Source: Prorocentrum cordatum (lineage: Eukaryota > Sar > Dinophyceae > Prorocentrales > Prorocentraceae). Taken from it: a stretch of DNA of 50,000 nt. Positions 10,652 to 20,485 of the stretch are shown in pieces. The position numbers and the translations under genes are program-made. The notes under the pieces are model-generated. The model made no database searches. It was not told the DNA's origin and worked only from the letters and a program-made list of their open reading frames with translations. The stretch is taken from assembly GCA_963575745.1 (NCBI GenBank), contig CAUYUJ010014338.1, forward strand, positions 812,501-862,500, given 5' to 3'. Position 1 is the first letter of the stretch. Each line of letters starts with the position of its first letter.

Positions 10652-13600
10652 TGCGGGTAGGGAAGATCGCCTCGCTGAGCCAGCCGCGCTCGCGCAGGTA
10701 GCGCGGGTGGAGGTAGACCTGCACCTCGAGGCCCATGACCGTCGGACTGAAGCCGGAGTCCAGGCCGATCTGGAGGAGGCCCACCAGCGAGACGCTGTCG
10801 TAGAACTTCTCGATGTCCAGGAGGAGGACCAGGAAGCTGACCTGCTGCTCCTGGGCCGCCTCGTCGAGCGTCGCCCTCAAGAGGGCAGCGCGCAAGGCTG
10901 AAGAGCCACGCACTGCTGTGTCCCAGAACGCAGCACGCGCAGGGCACCATTGCGATGTGAAGGTCTGGCGAGCACGCGACCACAGCTTGACAGGCAACGG
11001 CACCATGCCCAACACACGGTCTCCCTCTCCCGACGGCTTCGGGGCAAGGGCAGAAAGAGTGGCCGCCAACTGCAACGGCCATGCCCGGGCTGCCTCACAT
11101 CGCTGGAAAAGGTCCCTGAGCTCCTCAAGGGCCTGGGTCGGCAGGCGGCACAGGCCGCCAGCACCAAGCACATCAACTCCACGAGCCTTCTTGTTGCCCG
11201 TGACTCGGATAGCAGCCTGGAGCTGCTCGCAGTGCAGCGGAGGGATGTCCTCCTCAGCTGCTTTGTGTCGTATTGCGCTCAGCGCCTGAATGATACTAGC
11301 TGGGGTATCCACTGCATCGCTCCAAATCTTGCCCCACTTCGTCGACTTGTTGGCCATGATCGTGATGGGGTCGGCCACCGCATTGGCGGCAAAGGAACTG
11401 GGAGTGGTCACCACCGTGGCATCCTCAGGCCGAGGGGCGACGGGGTCACGAACGTGTCGGTGCAGGGCGCCAGGGGAAGTGCGCCACATGCGACGGACCC
11501 AGTCGGCGTAGGCCTTGCGAGCCTTGCCGATGCCCCTCGCCACCTCACAAGCTGCAACCGCCTCGACTGCCACCACGACCTGACACAATCCCTCAACCAT
11601 CTGGTCGCTGGTAAGACTGTGGACCCCTTCATGTAGGGAGACAATATGATCAAGAGCCGTCTTGGCTCTGTCTTGTAAGTCAGGTCGCTGATCCAAATGG
11701 TACTGTCGCAGATGCTGAACTCGACCAGCAGCACTTGCCAACGCGCTACACATCTGCTCCTCATCCTTGTCATGGAGGAATATGGCCAAGGTCCTCCTGC
11801 AGAGTGTATCCATAACCGACCAATGTTCAGCACCGTCATATTTCCAATGGCCTCGACCAGGCGACGAGACCGACTTCTTCCAAGTGACTGCAAACCCTCG
11901 GGCTCTGCCAATGAAAGGCGCACGCTCCTGGGCCGTGAGGTTCGGGTCCAGGAGGGACTGCTCAACCTGGTGGACCCACTTGCCATAGTCTTGGGATAGC
12001 TGGTCGTTCCCCTCGAGGGCCCACGAGACGATAGGAGACTCGCTAATCATGCGCATCTCCGCCGTGAAGGTGTACTTCGGACAACCGTCTCCATCCGCTC
12101 CAGAGGGCGAGTTAGAGTTCCATCGATCCAGGCTGACTTCAAAGACATCGCCAGTCAAACCTTGAGGGTCAGGGGGCTGATGGAGCTCGTGAAACGCACC
12201 TTGATGATCTGGGGGCAAGGCCTCCTTGCGCCTCTGAAGGGCTGCTTGCTTGCGCTGGTAGGTCTTGCTCTGCGGGTCAGGGGCCGTCGGTGGCCGATCC
12301 ACAGCAGGGAGCGGCCGCGGCAAGACCAAAGCGCGGTGCCACCATGCCGTCGACGTGCCCTGTATCTCAACATGGAGGCCACAGTGGACCTTCCAAGGAA
12401 CGGTGAGGACGCCCTTGACCGAGACTAAGTCTGCCACCGACACCGACGCCACCGCATAGTCAATGAGCGGCCCCGTACCCTTGTCACAGGTGACACGGAC
12501 ATCTGGGAGAACGATTGTGCCTCCCACATCCTTGAGGAACGAGTTGCCCTCCAGGGCCGTCGGGGTCAGGTTCCAATCTGCAACAATGATCCACGGGTCA
12601 GATACTGATGCCAAAAAGGCTCGCAGAGAAGCCCACCTATCAAGGTTGAGGCCTCCGAAACCGTGCTTGGGCAAGAAGTAGGCAGCAATCACAATGAGGT
12701 TGCCTGCACGCAGATGCCAGACAGTTGGCACCCAGCCTCGGCAGGGATCCTTCAGGCGCTCCTTGGTCATCAGGGCCCTCTGCCGATCGAAGGACGTGGT
12801 AGCAAGATGGGACCGCGCCAGAACCCACTCACCTCCACTCGTGCCCTCCGCAGACCGACCCGTGCCCACCGCAGCACAAGCCGATAACTTCCAACCATCA
12901 ACGTCCAGACTGGCACGATACTGAATGAGCTTCGCCTCGGTGACGTGAGTCTCCACAAACGCCATCATGCCATACTTACTCTTATGCTCCACCACAAACT
13001 TGTGGATACGGGGCCCCCATCCCGTGACATTCGCAAAGAAGAGAGACGCACCAGCACGGTGAGGTGCCTTCGTCTGGGCCGAAGACAGCACGGGCTGGCG
13101 GGGGGGGCTCCGTACCTCACGAGCCGACCGTGTAACTGCTGACGCCACGCAGCTCGCTCGTGTCTCCATCCCCGAAGAGCGGGCCAGATGGAGGCTGCCA
13201 CCCCCCGTAGTAGGCTGGGACGCCACCATCGGAGCTGACGATGCCACGCAGCTCGCTCGTGTCCCCATCCCCGTAGAGCGGGCCAGATGGGGGTTGCAAG
13301 ACACCGAAGTAGACGACGCCAGCTCCAATGTCTCCCGCGCCTCCATCCCCGAGGAGCTGGCCAGATGGAGGGTGCCTGTAATCGGAGCCGACGGAGCCAA
13401 CTCCACTGGAGCTGAAGATGCCACGCAGCTCGCACGTGCCTCCATCCCCGAAGAGCGGGCCAGATGGAGGATGCCTGGTCTCGAGGTCGAAGGGGCCAAC
13501 CTCGACGGAGCTGACGATGCCTCGCACCTCGCTCGTGTCCCCACCCCCGTAGAGCGGGCCAGATGGGGGCTGCCTGACAACGGAGACGAAGACGACGACT

Positions 13601-15155
13601 CAGCTGTCGCTGAAGATGCCACGCAGCTCGCGCGTGCCTCCACCCCCGAAGAGCGGGCCAGATGGAGGATGCCTGGACTCGAGGTCGACGGAATCGGCCT
13701 CCACGGAGCTGACGATGCCTCGTACCTCGCTCGTGCCCCCATCCCCGAAGAGCGGGCCAGCTGGGGGCTGCCTGAGACCGAGGTCGAAGGTGCCAACTCC
13801 GATATCACTGGTGCCACGCAGCTCACTCCTGTCGTCGAAGGGCGGGCCAGGTGACTGCCTGCATGCGCGCCTTGCATAGAGCTGGGCGCCGAAGAATGAA
13901 GTTGCTCCAGATCCTCTCCAAAGCACTCATCGTCGCTGAACTGCATGTCCTGAAGGGGGTCGATATCCACATCATCCAGTGTGGTGCTACCCCCTCTTCG
14001 GAGGAGGGGCCTTGGCGCGAGGTGGAGGCCGACCATCACCGCCGCCGCCAGGGCCAGGAGGAGCAGCTGCCACGCCGACATCCACAGGGGACCTCGCGAC
14101 TGGGCTCGCCTTCGCAGCAGACTGCTCAAGTCGTTCACGTGCTGCCTTGACCTTGGAGGCACGGGCCTTGGCCTCAGCGTCAGACGGGGCTGCTGGGGCT
14201 GCGGCCGCGGCCGCCGCCTTGGCTCCCTCGGCGCCAGTTGCGGTGCCCACCTCGGCGCCGCCTTCAGCCTTCGTGGCTGAGCCCAGAGAACCCTCCGCGC
14301 CGACTGCCGACGCCGTCGCCTCTGGGCCAGACGCCACCTCCACCGCGCGCCGCCGCTTGAGGGGCGCCTGCGCTGCAGCCAGCTTGACCCCCTCGAGGGC
14401 CGTCTGAACGGCGTGGATGACCGCCGCGGCCTGGTCCTTGGCCTCATCCATGGCCGTGAGGGCCGTCTGCAGCTTGTCCTTGGCCTCTCCATCCTCGTAC
14501 TCTTCAATCGCAATACTCTTGAGCTTATCTTCATACGCTGCCAAGAAATCGGGCACAGACTCGGGCTTGACCTCAGAAGCCGTCTGAGCACGAACATTGT
14601 AACATTGTTGTAGGCCAGGACCGCGGCCTCGTGGGCCTCCTCAGCATCCACGAGCTCCTCCATGGCCTGATCGTAGTCCTGGCGCGCCTGCTTCAGGCGC
14701 GTCTCCAAGTTGGAAATCTCCGAGAGGAAGTTGTGGGCGTTGGTGGCCGCCTGCTTCGCCTGGGCCTCCGTCGACTGGAGCTGCTCCAAGGGTGTGCGCG
14801 GCCTCGGCAACGCTGGCGTCTCGACTGCCTGCTTGATGGCGAGAACTGAAGCCGTAACCGATGCATCTTGCTGTACAAGGGCCTCAAGCTGGTTGATGAG
14901 CTTCGCCTTACCCCAGGGGCTGAAGATCGCAGGTGATGAAGCGGCAGGCACGGCTGGCCCAGGCCCCTTCGGCGATCCTCCCTTGGGCTTGTCCTTCTTC
15001 TTCTTCGGAGAATAGAGCTGCTGCGCCTGTCCACACACCGAGCACGCTCCGCCATTCTTGATGATACGCCAATTCCAATCCCACTGCTTGCCAGCGCGGC
15101 AGGACGGGGTCGGGCACATGGTGTAGTTCGTGCGAGGCTGCTGCGGCGGCGCCAT
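10652..15155 (-). CDS. LINE-1 polyprotein, N-terminal part: zinc finger, coiled coil, endonuclease, RT palm start
   Basis: The open frame runs from the ATG at 15155 to 10461, but after about 10651 it leaves the true frame. A zinc finger uses Cys14, Cys19, Cys38 and Cys41. A coiled coil (residues about 60-185) follows. Residues about 186-387 are out of frame; the true frame there is the one reading PDFLAAYEDKLKSIAIEEYE. A tandem repeat then leads to the endonuclease with FFANVTGWGPR, the ETH motif near residue 733, ADWN near 857, IDY near 897 and VHCGLH near 922, which match the metal-binding and catalytic positions of the EEP fold. RT fingers and palm motif A (LLLDIEKFYDSVS) are at 10828-10795. 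The role is target nicking and reverse transcription of its own RNA. The start is chosen because the zinc finger aligns with the LINE-2 start. Confidence 0.85.
13141..13858 (-). repeat. Coding tandem array inside LINE-1 (8 units of about 97 bp)
   Basis: Units begin with a GATGCCACGCAGCTCGCTCG-like sequence near 13141, 13240, 13315, 13418, 13513, 13616, 13711 and 13810, each followed by GAGCGGGCCAGATGG. Spacings are close to multiples of three, and the array is read without a stop as a Ser/Ala-rich repeat containing HLARSSGMEARASCVASSA. It lies between the acidic segment and the endonuclease, as a flexible spacer. LINE-2 shows no equivalent array. Confidence 0.85.
13990..13994 (-). other. Homopolymer +1 restoring the LINE-1 frame
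   Basis: Five C (five G in sense). With four, the frame reads PPPKRGSTTLDDVDIDPLQ. With five, the true frame stops just after KRG. Together with the 8-bp duplication the net gain is 9 nt, so the outer frame stays open over the damaged window. Confidence 0.75.
14593..14608 (-). other. 8-bp tandem duplication causing a frameshift in LINE-1
   Basis: AACATTGT occurs twice in a row. Removing one copy gives the continuous reading AYNNVRAQTASEVKPE and joins the coiled coil to the EYEDGEAKDK segment. With both copies present the frame turns Arg/Ser-rich. Confidence 0.85.
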
Positions 15156-15244
15156 GGCAGACTCTGGGCAGTTGTCGGGCTGAACAACCCTGGCACTGGC
15201 CGCGGACTAGCGGTATCCACGTGTTCCCCTGCGGAACAAGGCAT

Positions 15245-15266
15245 CTTGAGCCAAAGTGGCTACGGA
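15245..15266 (-). other. Spliced-leader relic at the 5' end of LINE-1
   Basis: On the minus strand it reads TCCGTAGCCA, then CTTTGGCTCAAG. This differs at one position from the dinoflagellate spliced leader (TCCGTAGCCA followed by TTTTGGCTCAAG). No GT donor or snRNA body follows, so it is not an SL RNA gene. It marks the 5' end of a reverse-transcribed, trans-spliced mRNA, 90 nt upstream of the start codon. Confidence 0.9.
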
Positions 15267-15273
15267 TCCGAGG

Positions 15274-15426
15274 GAGGAGGAGGAGGAGGAGGAGGAGGAG
15301 GAGGAGGAGGAGGAGGAGGAGGAGGAGGAGGAGGAGGAGGAGGAGGCTGGAGGAGGCTGGAGGAGGCTGGAGGAGGTTGGAGGAGGCTGGAGGAGGCTGG
15401 AGGAGGAGGAGGAGGAGGAGGAGGCC
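15274..15426. repeat. (GGA)n tract beside the LINE-1 5' end
   Basis: GGA triplets with GGCTGGA variants in the middle. In LINE-1 sense this is a CTC tract ending 7 bp before the SL relic. The region 15427-15740 that follows shows no recognisable gene. Confidence 0.95.
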
Positions 15427-15741
15427 GATTCCCTCCTCTCCCGTCCATGTCTGACCCCCACCGTTCCCTCACATGTTCGTCCTCTGCGGTCCCTCGTTCT
15501 TTATCAGCCCGCGCGGACTCCTTACGGGGCACGCCGTATGGTGTATACTGCACTCATCATGCTTAATTCCTGTGTCATCCCTCCGCCGCGATTCTCTTGG
15601 CCTTGCGGCCCCGAGGACCTGGATGGCGAGACCAAGCTGGCGGCCTCGATCTACGAGTGCCCGTTTTGTTTTTTTTGCTGTGCTTCCGGAAGCAGACCAG
15701 TGCGGTGCGCTGGGCGGGTGTTAGGTTGGGTCGAAGGCGAG

Positions 15742-15814
15742 TGTGTGTGTGTGTCTTCCCGGCCACTGCGCGCTCGGCCGCTTGCCGCGCGCCCAGCGGT
15801 GTGGCGAGCGCCCA

Positions 15815-15869
<55 letters not shown>

Positions 15870-15940
15870 GCGTGTGCGTGTGTGTGTGTGAGTGTGAGTG
15901 TGAGTATGTGAGTATGTGAGTATGTGAGTGTGTGTGTGTG
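15742..15940. repeat. (GT)n microsatellite
   Basis: Two GT blocks (15742-15756 and 15820-15940) with GC and GA interruptions and a GC-rich spacer between them. The frames across them code Val/Cys or Thr/His runs. Confidence 0.92.
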
Positions 15941-16075
15941 GCCTCTGCCCGCGCCAGGGTGTGCGCACGGCACGGTCAATCCTGACGGATCCCTGCCCCA
16001 TCTGCCCCGTTCCTGCATCGGATCGTTTGCCTTTGTCCGCCTCGATGCTGGGCGCGAGGTCACGATCGTCAAAAA

Positions 16076-16148
16076 GTGTGGGTGTGCGTGTGCGTATGCG
16101 CGTGCGTGTGTGTGTGTGTGTTTGTGTTTTTGTGTGTGTGTGTGTGGT
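16076..16148. repeat. (GT)n microsatellite
   Basis: GT-rich with GCGTGCG and TTTT interruptions. The DNA from 16149 to 16514 shows no recognised gene. An ATG at 16341 preceded by a CAAACAAACACATT leader-like stretch opens an 82-codon frame of unknown nature that runs into the foldback element. Confidence 0.9.
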
Positions 16149-16514
16149 GGGGATTGTCTACCTCCCCCGCGCCCCTCTCGCTCGTCCGTCGTCCGTCGTT
16201 CTCGTCGTCGTGCCGTGCCGTGTCTCTGCGCCCTGCCACAGGGCTTCTTCTCGTTGGTAAATCACCGAGCGCAACCAACTACTCGCCAAGTGCCCACTCG
16301 CAAACTTTCGAACAAACAAACACATTCTCGCCTCGACATCATGGCTCGTGAATCCATCGCGGCGGATCTGGGCCCTTTGCGAGCAGCTACTTCTTGTGCG
16401 AGCAGTGGAGTGGGGCGCGCTTGTCTGCGAAAGAAGGACAGGCCTCCCCCTTGTTCCTGCTGCTGCTGCCTGCCTGCCGCTGGCCCTCCTCCTCTTCCTC
16501 TCGGCGGCGGGCGA

Positions 16515-16686
16515 GGGGGGGAAATGAGGAGGAGAAGGCCTTCTCAGAAGGCGGCGGGACTTCTCAGCAGCCCTCGCGCCTTCTGAGGAGTTTTCTGCGC
16601 CTCCGGGGAAGGCACAGAAAGCTTATTAAAAGGCGGGGGGACTTCCGAGCCTTCTGAGAAGGCCCGCCCCTCCTCACTTCCCCCCC
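16515..16686. mobile_element. Foldback (MITE-like) repeat, copy 2
   Basis: 172 bp from GGGGGGGAAATGAGGAGG to the inverse CCTCCTCACTTCCCCCCC. The inner arms carry CCTTCTCAGAAGG on the left and CCTTCTGAGAAGG on the right, so the terminal inverted repeats reach about 45 bp. Same family as 824-1005. A CTC tract follows at once. Confidence 0.75.
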
Positions 16687-17095
16687 GCGCTCGCTGCCCC
16701 TCCCCCTCCTCCTCCCCCTCCCCCTCCTCCCCTCCTCCTCCTCCTCCTCCTCCTCCTCCCCCTCGCTCCTCCTCGCTCCTCCTCCTCCCCTCCTCCTCTC
16801 CTCCTCCTCCTCCTCCTCCTCCATCTCTCGCCACTGCCGCCCATCCCGTCACCGACCTCGGCGCGCCCTCTTATCTGGGTCGATCCGCCTCCCCCTCCTC
16901 CCCTCGCTCCTCCTCGCTCCTCCTCGCTCCTCCTCCTCCTCCTCCTCCTCCTCCTCCTCCTCCTCGCTCTTCCTCCTCCTCGTTCCTCCTCCTCCTCCTC
17001 CTCCTTCTCGTCCTCCTCCTCCTCCTCCTCCTCGCTCCTCCTCGCTCCTCATCCTCCTCCTCCTCCTCCTCCTTCTCCTCCTCCTCCTCGCAGGG
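16687..17095. repeat. (CTC)n / CTCGCTCCT pyrimidine array
   Basis: About 400 bp of CTC triplets with repeated CTCGCTCCTC variants, interrupted once by a unique patch (16826-16888). Antisense frames encode poly-Glu/Arg. Confidence 0.95.
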
Positions 17096-17099
17096 ATTG

Positions 17100-17208
17100 A
17101 GTATTAAAACCAACGATGAATTCATGCATCAAATTACTCATAAATTGATCATGCATCAAAAATCCTATATTCTTAAAAATCCTATGTATTAAAAACTGCC
17201 CTATATTC
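17100..17208. other. AT-rich patch
   Basis: A short island far richer in A and T than its surroundings. It contains repeated CATGCATCAAA and AAAAATCCTAT. No gene is seen. Its origin is unknown; an organelle-derived insert is one possibility. Confidence 0.5.
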
Positions 17209-17226
17209 CGAGACCCCCTCGGGTCA

Positions 17227-17384
17227 CGACAAGAATCACGACGTTTTTGCCAAGTTGCGGCCTCGGGGGCCCTTACCGGGCCTCGGGACCGTCAAAAGAC
17301 GGTTCAGGATGAAAAGCCGATCCTGGGGAATGGGTCGAGACTTCTGGGGGTCGTCGGCATGGAAAAATCATGACGTCGGGGGTC
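17227..17384 (+). repeat. Dispersed repeat family A, copy 2
   Basis: Begins ACGACAAGAATCACGACG and ends TCATGACGTCGGGGGTCT. It aligns through its length with 18841-19001 (GGGCCTCGGGACCGTCAA, then GGTCGAGACYTCTGGGGGTC). No coding function was seen. From 17385 to 17774 no gene is recognised. Confidence 0.8.
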
Positions 17385-17774
17385 TCGGTTTTTGGATTCC
17401 CAGATTCCAGTCCACTTTGGGGGCCTTCCTGTTCAAGAGTCGAGTTGTATTCCCTCTTCCCTCCTCTTCAGGTGGCGGGCGGAGGCCCACTCTACTCCAA
17501 CGCCTTCCTACTCCACGTTTCTACCCACTTCTTCCGACCGACTGGTACAGCTGTGGTGGCAGGATTGATTCGGAGAAGCGCAAGACTCGAGTACGCCGGA
17601 GCTCGGATCTGCCGGCGTTTTTTGACGAGCGCTTCCTGGGTTATGAGGCGGTCCAGTTTTCGTGGGAGCCTGCGGCGGGAGCTCGCGTGAGATCTCCGAC
17701 CGGGTCATCGTCATTTTCATGATGGCCCTGTCAGGCCAACCCGAGTGTCCTGAGCCTGGGTTTTTTATAGGGGC

Positions 17775-17920
17775 GGCCTAACCGACCCCCAGCAACCATC
17801 CCCTTCTGAGACGTCACCCTCGCCTCGCCCCAAGACGTATGTATGCGGCCGGAGGGGAGCTCGCTCGAAGGCGAGGATGACGTCACGAAAGGGGATGGTT
17901 TGTTAGGGGTCGGTTAGGCC
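17775..17920. mobile_element. 146-bp inverted-repeat element (MITE-like)
   Basis: The left arm 17775-17824 (GGCCTAACCGACCCCCAGCA...) and right arm 17870-17920 (...TTAGGGGTCGGTTAGGCC) pair over about 50 bp with few mismatches, around a 45-bp loop. A TGACGTCA-like palindrome lies in the right arm. No second copy is seen in the window. Confidence 0.7.
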
Positions 17921-18173
17921 TCGTCCGACTTACGTCTCCCCGACTGTTAAGTGGGGTGGGCTGTGCGAGCGCAAGGAGCTTCCAGGAGCGGGTCCTACAG
18001 CGTGGAAGCTTTTCCCACAAAGCGATCATCCCCAGCAGAAGGGGAGGGAGGGAGAGCAGCGCCCTGCGTCCGGTGCCTGGCGGCCCGTGCCTCCTGCCTT
18101 CCCGTCCTCTTCGCGAGCCCTCTCCGATCGAGCTCGACTGTCAGTTCTCGCCCTCCCCCAGGAGCGAAAAAAG

Positions 18174-18302
18174 GACGTACATGTACATGAATCCATGCTG
18201 GTTTCGAGAGTACGCACTGCGCAAATGTTCGTATATAACGCGGCCCGTCTCGCGGATCGAGGGGCCTTGTTCATGTACATAGCCGGGCGCGTACGTCCTT
18301 TG
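18174..18302. repeat. Inverted repeat around a TATATAA-containing loop
   Basis: Left arm AAAGGACGTACATGTACATG (18175-18195). The right side holds TTCATGTACAT (18269-18279) and GTACGTCCTTT (18291-18301), split by 11 bp. The loop contains CGTATATAACGCGG. Nature unknown. Confidence 0.5.
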
Positions 18303-18317
18303 TGGGCTCCCGACTCC

Positions 18318-18468
18318 CCTGTGGAAAAAACACACACAAAAACACACACACACAAAACACACAGCCTGTGGAAAAAACACACCCTGTGGAAAACAAACAC
18401 TGTGTGCTCTTTTCCACTGTGTGTGTGTGTGTTTTTTCCACAGGCTGTGTTTTTTTCCACAGACCCGT
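18318..18468. repeat. Palindromic cluster of CTGTGGAAAAAACACA units
   Basis: Three direct copies of CTGTGGAAAA(AA)CACAC (near 18319, 18367 and 18384) are followed by three inverted copies (near 18412, 18430 and 18450). GT/CA runs fill the spaces. The whole can fold on itself. Confidence 0.75.
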
Positions 18469-18582
18469 GCCCCGGCAGCGCCGCGCTTCACAGCGCCTGC
18501 CGCTGCGCTCGCGGCCCGCGCTCTCGCCCTCTCGGGCCCGCCCCGCGGCCGGCGCGGCGCGGAGCCCCGCGCTCGCCGAGGA

Positions 18583-18835
18583 TAGCCGTGGGTGATAGGG
18601 GCGCGCTGTGGCCGGGGCTCCTCCCCCTCCTTCTCCTCCTTCTCCTCCTTCTCCTCCTTCTCCCCCTCCTCCTCTTCCTCCTCCTCCTCCTCCCCCTCCT
18701 CCTCCTGGCGGGCCGTGGCGAGGAGGAGGAGCCAGCGCCGAGGAAGCCGTGGGTGAGGGGGCGCGCTGTGGCCGGGGCTCCCGCCTCCCACGGGATGCGG
18801 GCCGTGGCGAGGAGGAGGAGCCAGCGCCCCTCGCG
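18583..18835 (+). repeat. Duplicated GC-rich block with CTC core
   Basis: GCCGTGGGTGA...GCGCGCTGTGGCCGGGGCTC occurs at 18586-18621 and again near 18748-18780. GGGCCGTGGCGAGGAGGAGG occurs at 18712-18731 and near 18799. A CTC/CTT run separates the first pair. No gene. Confidence 0.65.
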
Positions 18836-18840
18836 TTGTG

Positions 18841-19001
18841 ACGAATCACGACGGGAGGTTTTTCCCTATTTTCGGCTACAAGGGGCCCTCGCCGGGCCTC
18901 GGGACCGTCAAGAAACGATTCAGGATGAAGAACCGGTCCCGGGGAAGGGGTCGAGACCTCTGGGGGTCGACGTCATGAAAAAATCATGACGTCGGGGGTC
19001 T
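18841..19001 (+). repeat. Dispersed repeat family A, copy 3
   Basis: Starts ACGAATCACGACGGGAGG and ends ATCATGACGTCGGGGGTC. It is the closest match to copy 2. About 300 bp downstream (19298-19350) is a patch CCCAGAAGCGGAAGACCGAG, which also follows copy 4 (20778-20840), so the repeat may be longer. A short GGC/GAC triplet run lies at 19160-19206. Confidence 0.8.
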
Positions 19002-19369
19002 GGGGAGCCAGCGCCCCAGAGCAACGGCTACGCCTGCTCCGCGGGCGCAGAGTCGGCAGGAGCACAGGAACACACCGCCCCAGAGCACCCCAGAGAGAGC
19101 CCTGGAGCCTCGAGCCTCGAGCCCGAAGGCCTCAAAGCGAGAAGGTCCGTTCGCCGAGGACGGCGGCGGCGGCGGCGGCGACCGCGACGGCGACGGCGAC
19201 GACGATCCTGGACGGGTGCGCAAAGCGGCGGCGCCCAGCGACTGCTCGTGGGTGTCGGGCGGGGCGCGCGGCGCTGGCCCCTCCTTCGACACCCGGGCCC
19301 AGAAGCGGAAGACCGAGATGGACGGCCTGGTCGCGGCCAAGGCAGGGCCCAATCCGAGGAGGAGCAGGA

Positions 19370-19990
19370 GGAGGAGGAAAGGGAGGAGGAGGAGGTGGAC
19401 CAGTGTAAGCCCAAGAATCATCAACGATGTTTGAATGAACCCTCCCTCCAAGCTCCCTGGTTATAGGCCCCATGTAAGGGTTCATTTTCACTGAGGGAAC
19501 TGCCTCGTTGTAAGGCAACCGTTTGAAGACCCTGATGCATGCCAAACCATCGTTCTCGGGATTCCAACGCCACGAATCAACCTGATTGTTGCGTATTGAC
19601 GTTCCTGAATCGTACCAAAACGCCATTCCTGGGACTTCAACACCGCGAATCAGCGTAACTGCTGCACCCTCACAAGCCTGAGTCTTTCCAAAACACCATT
19701 TCGTGTACGCTGATCATGGGGATCCGTGAAGCTCTTGCAAATGTTTGATGCGAATGTGCGCGGCGCTACGGCGCGAGCCACGTTTTGAAAAGGAGCCGCC
19801 TTCAATCAGTGAAGCTCTTGCAATGTTTTAGAAGACATGCGCGCGGCGCTGAAGCGAGAGCCACATGTTGAAAACGACCCGCCTGCTATCCGTGAAAGTA
19901 TAGCAAATTCGATGAAACAGCGAATGTGCGCGGCGCAAAGGCAGGAACCACATTTTGAAAACGACCCGCCATCCATCTGCGAGAGGTTGT
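19370..19990 (+). mobile_element. Composite repeat family B, copy 1
   Basis: Modules in order: a GGA tract (19361-19395); a conserved block 19396-19725 (contains ATCATCAACGATGTT, AGGGAACTGCCTCGTTG, GGGATTCCAACGCCACG, AAACACCATTTC); then three monomers of an 82-bp satellite (19726-19980). The same order is found in reverse complement at 34403-35370. No open frame is conserved, so it is a non-coding, non-autonomous repeat. Confidence 0.75.
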
Positions 19991-20100
19991 AAGTTTCTAA
20001 GCTCCAGGGTGGTAGATAGTGAGGACGCCTCAGACGAAACGCCCGGACCGCCCTAAAAACTGGCCCGTGGGTGCGACAGGGAGAATTTGTAAGGAAAAGG

Positions 20101-20480
20101 AATGGAGGAGGAAGAGGAGCAGAAGGGGGAGGAGGCGGAGGACGAGCAGGAGGAGGAGGAGGAGGCGGAGGAGCAGGAGTAGGAGGAGGTGGAGAAGGAG
20201 GAGGAGGACGACGACGAAGAGGAGGAGGGGGAGGAGGAGGAGGAGGAGGAGGAGGAGGACCAGTGGAACCCCAAGAGTCATCAACGATGTTGGAATTAAC
20301 CCTCCGTCCAAGAGCCCTCTTCATAGGCCCCTACACCGGTTAATTTCCATTGAGGGAACTGCCTCGTTGGAAGACAACCGTTTGAAGATCCTGATGCATC
20401 CCAAACCATCGTTCTCGGGATTCCAACGCCACGGATCAACATGACTGTTGCGTATTGACGATCCTGAAACGTACCAAACG
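20101..20480 (+). mobile_element. Composite repeat family B, copy 2 (truncated)
   Basis: A GGA tract with GAC variants (20104-20258) followed by the conserved block up to CGTACCAAACGCC (20480). Then it switches abruptly to another dispersed repeat, so the satellite module is missing. Confidence 0.75.
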
Positions 20481-20485
20481 CCGTT

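Larger units (their letters stand above)
8047..15266 (-). mobile_element. LINE-1: near-complete non-LTR retrotransposon with SL relic at 5' end
   Basis: In sense (minus) order: SL relic 15266-15245, 5' UTR, start codon 15155, N-terminal zinc finger, coiled coil, Ala/Glu-rich linker, coding tandem array 13858-13141, APE-type endonuclease about 13050-12350, reverse transcriptase about 11340-10400, zinc knuckle 9488-9429, RNase H about 9235-8770, C-terminal zinc fingers 8538-8286, stop at 8047. The domain order is that of RNase-H-bearing LINEs. The original single large frame is now broken by an 8-bp duplication (14593-14608), one extra base in a homopolymer (13990-13994) and a frame change near 10651. 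The plus-strand element from 24957 is a diverged relative. Confidence 0.92.

Noticed and set aside
10652-11082. Upstream part of the 1011-codon minus-strand frame as coding
   Set aside because: Here the other frame carries RT motif A, and this one has no aligned motif.
15245-15266. A genuine SL RNA gene
   Set aside because: No GT donor follows the leader-like sequence and no Sm-site or snRNA body was seen; it sits at a LINE 5' end.
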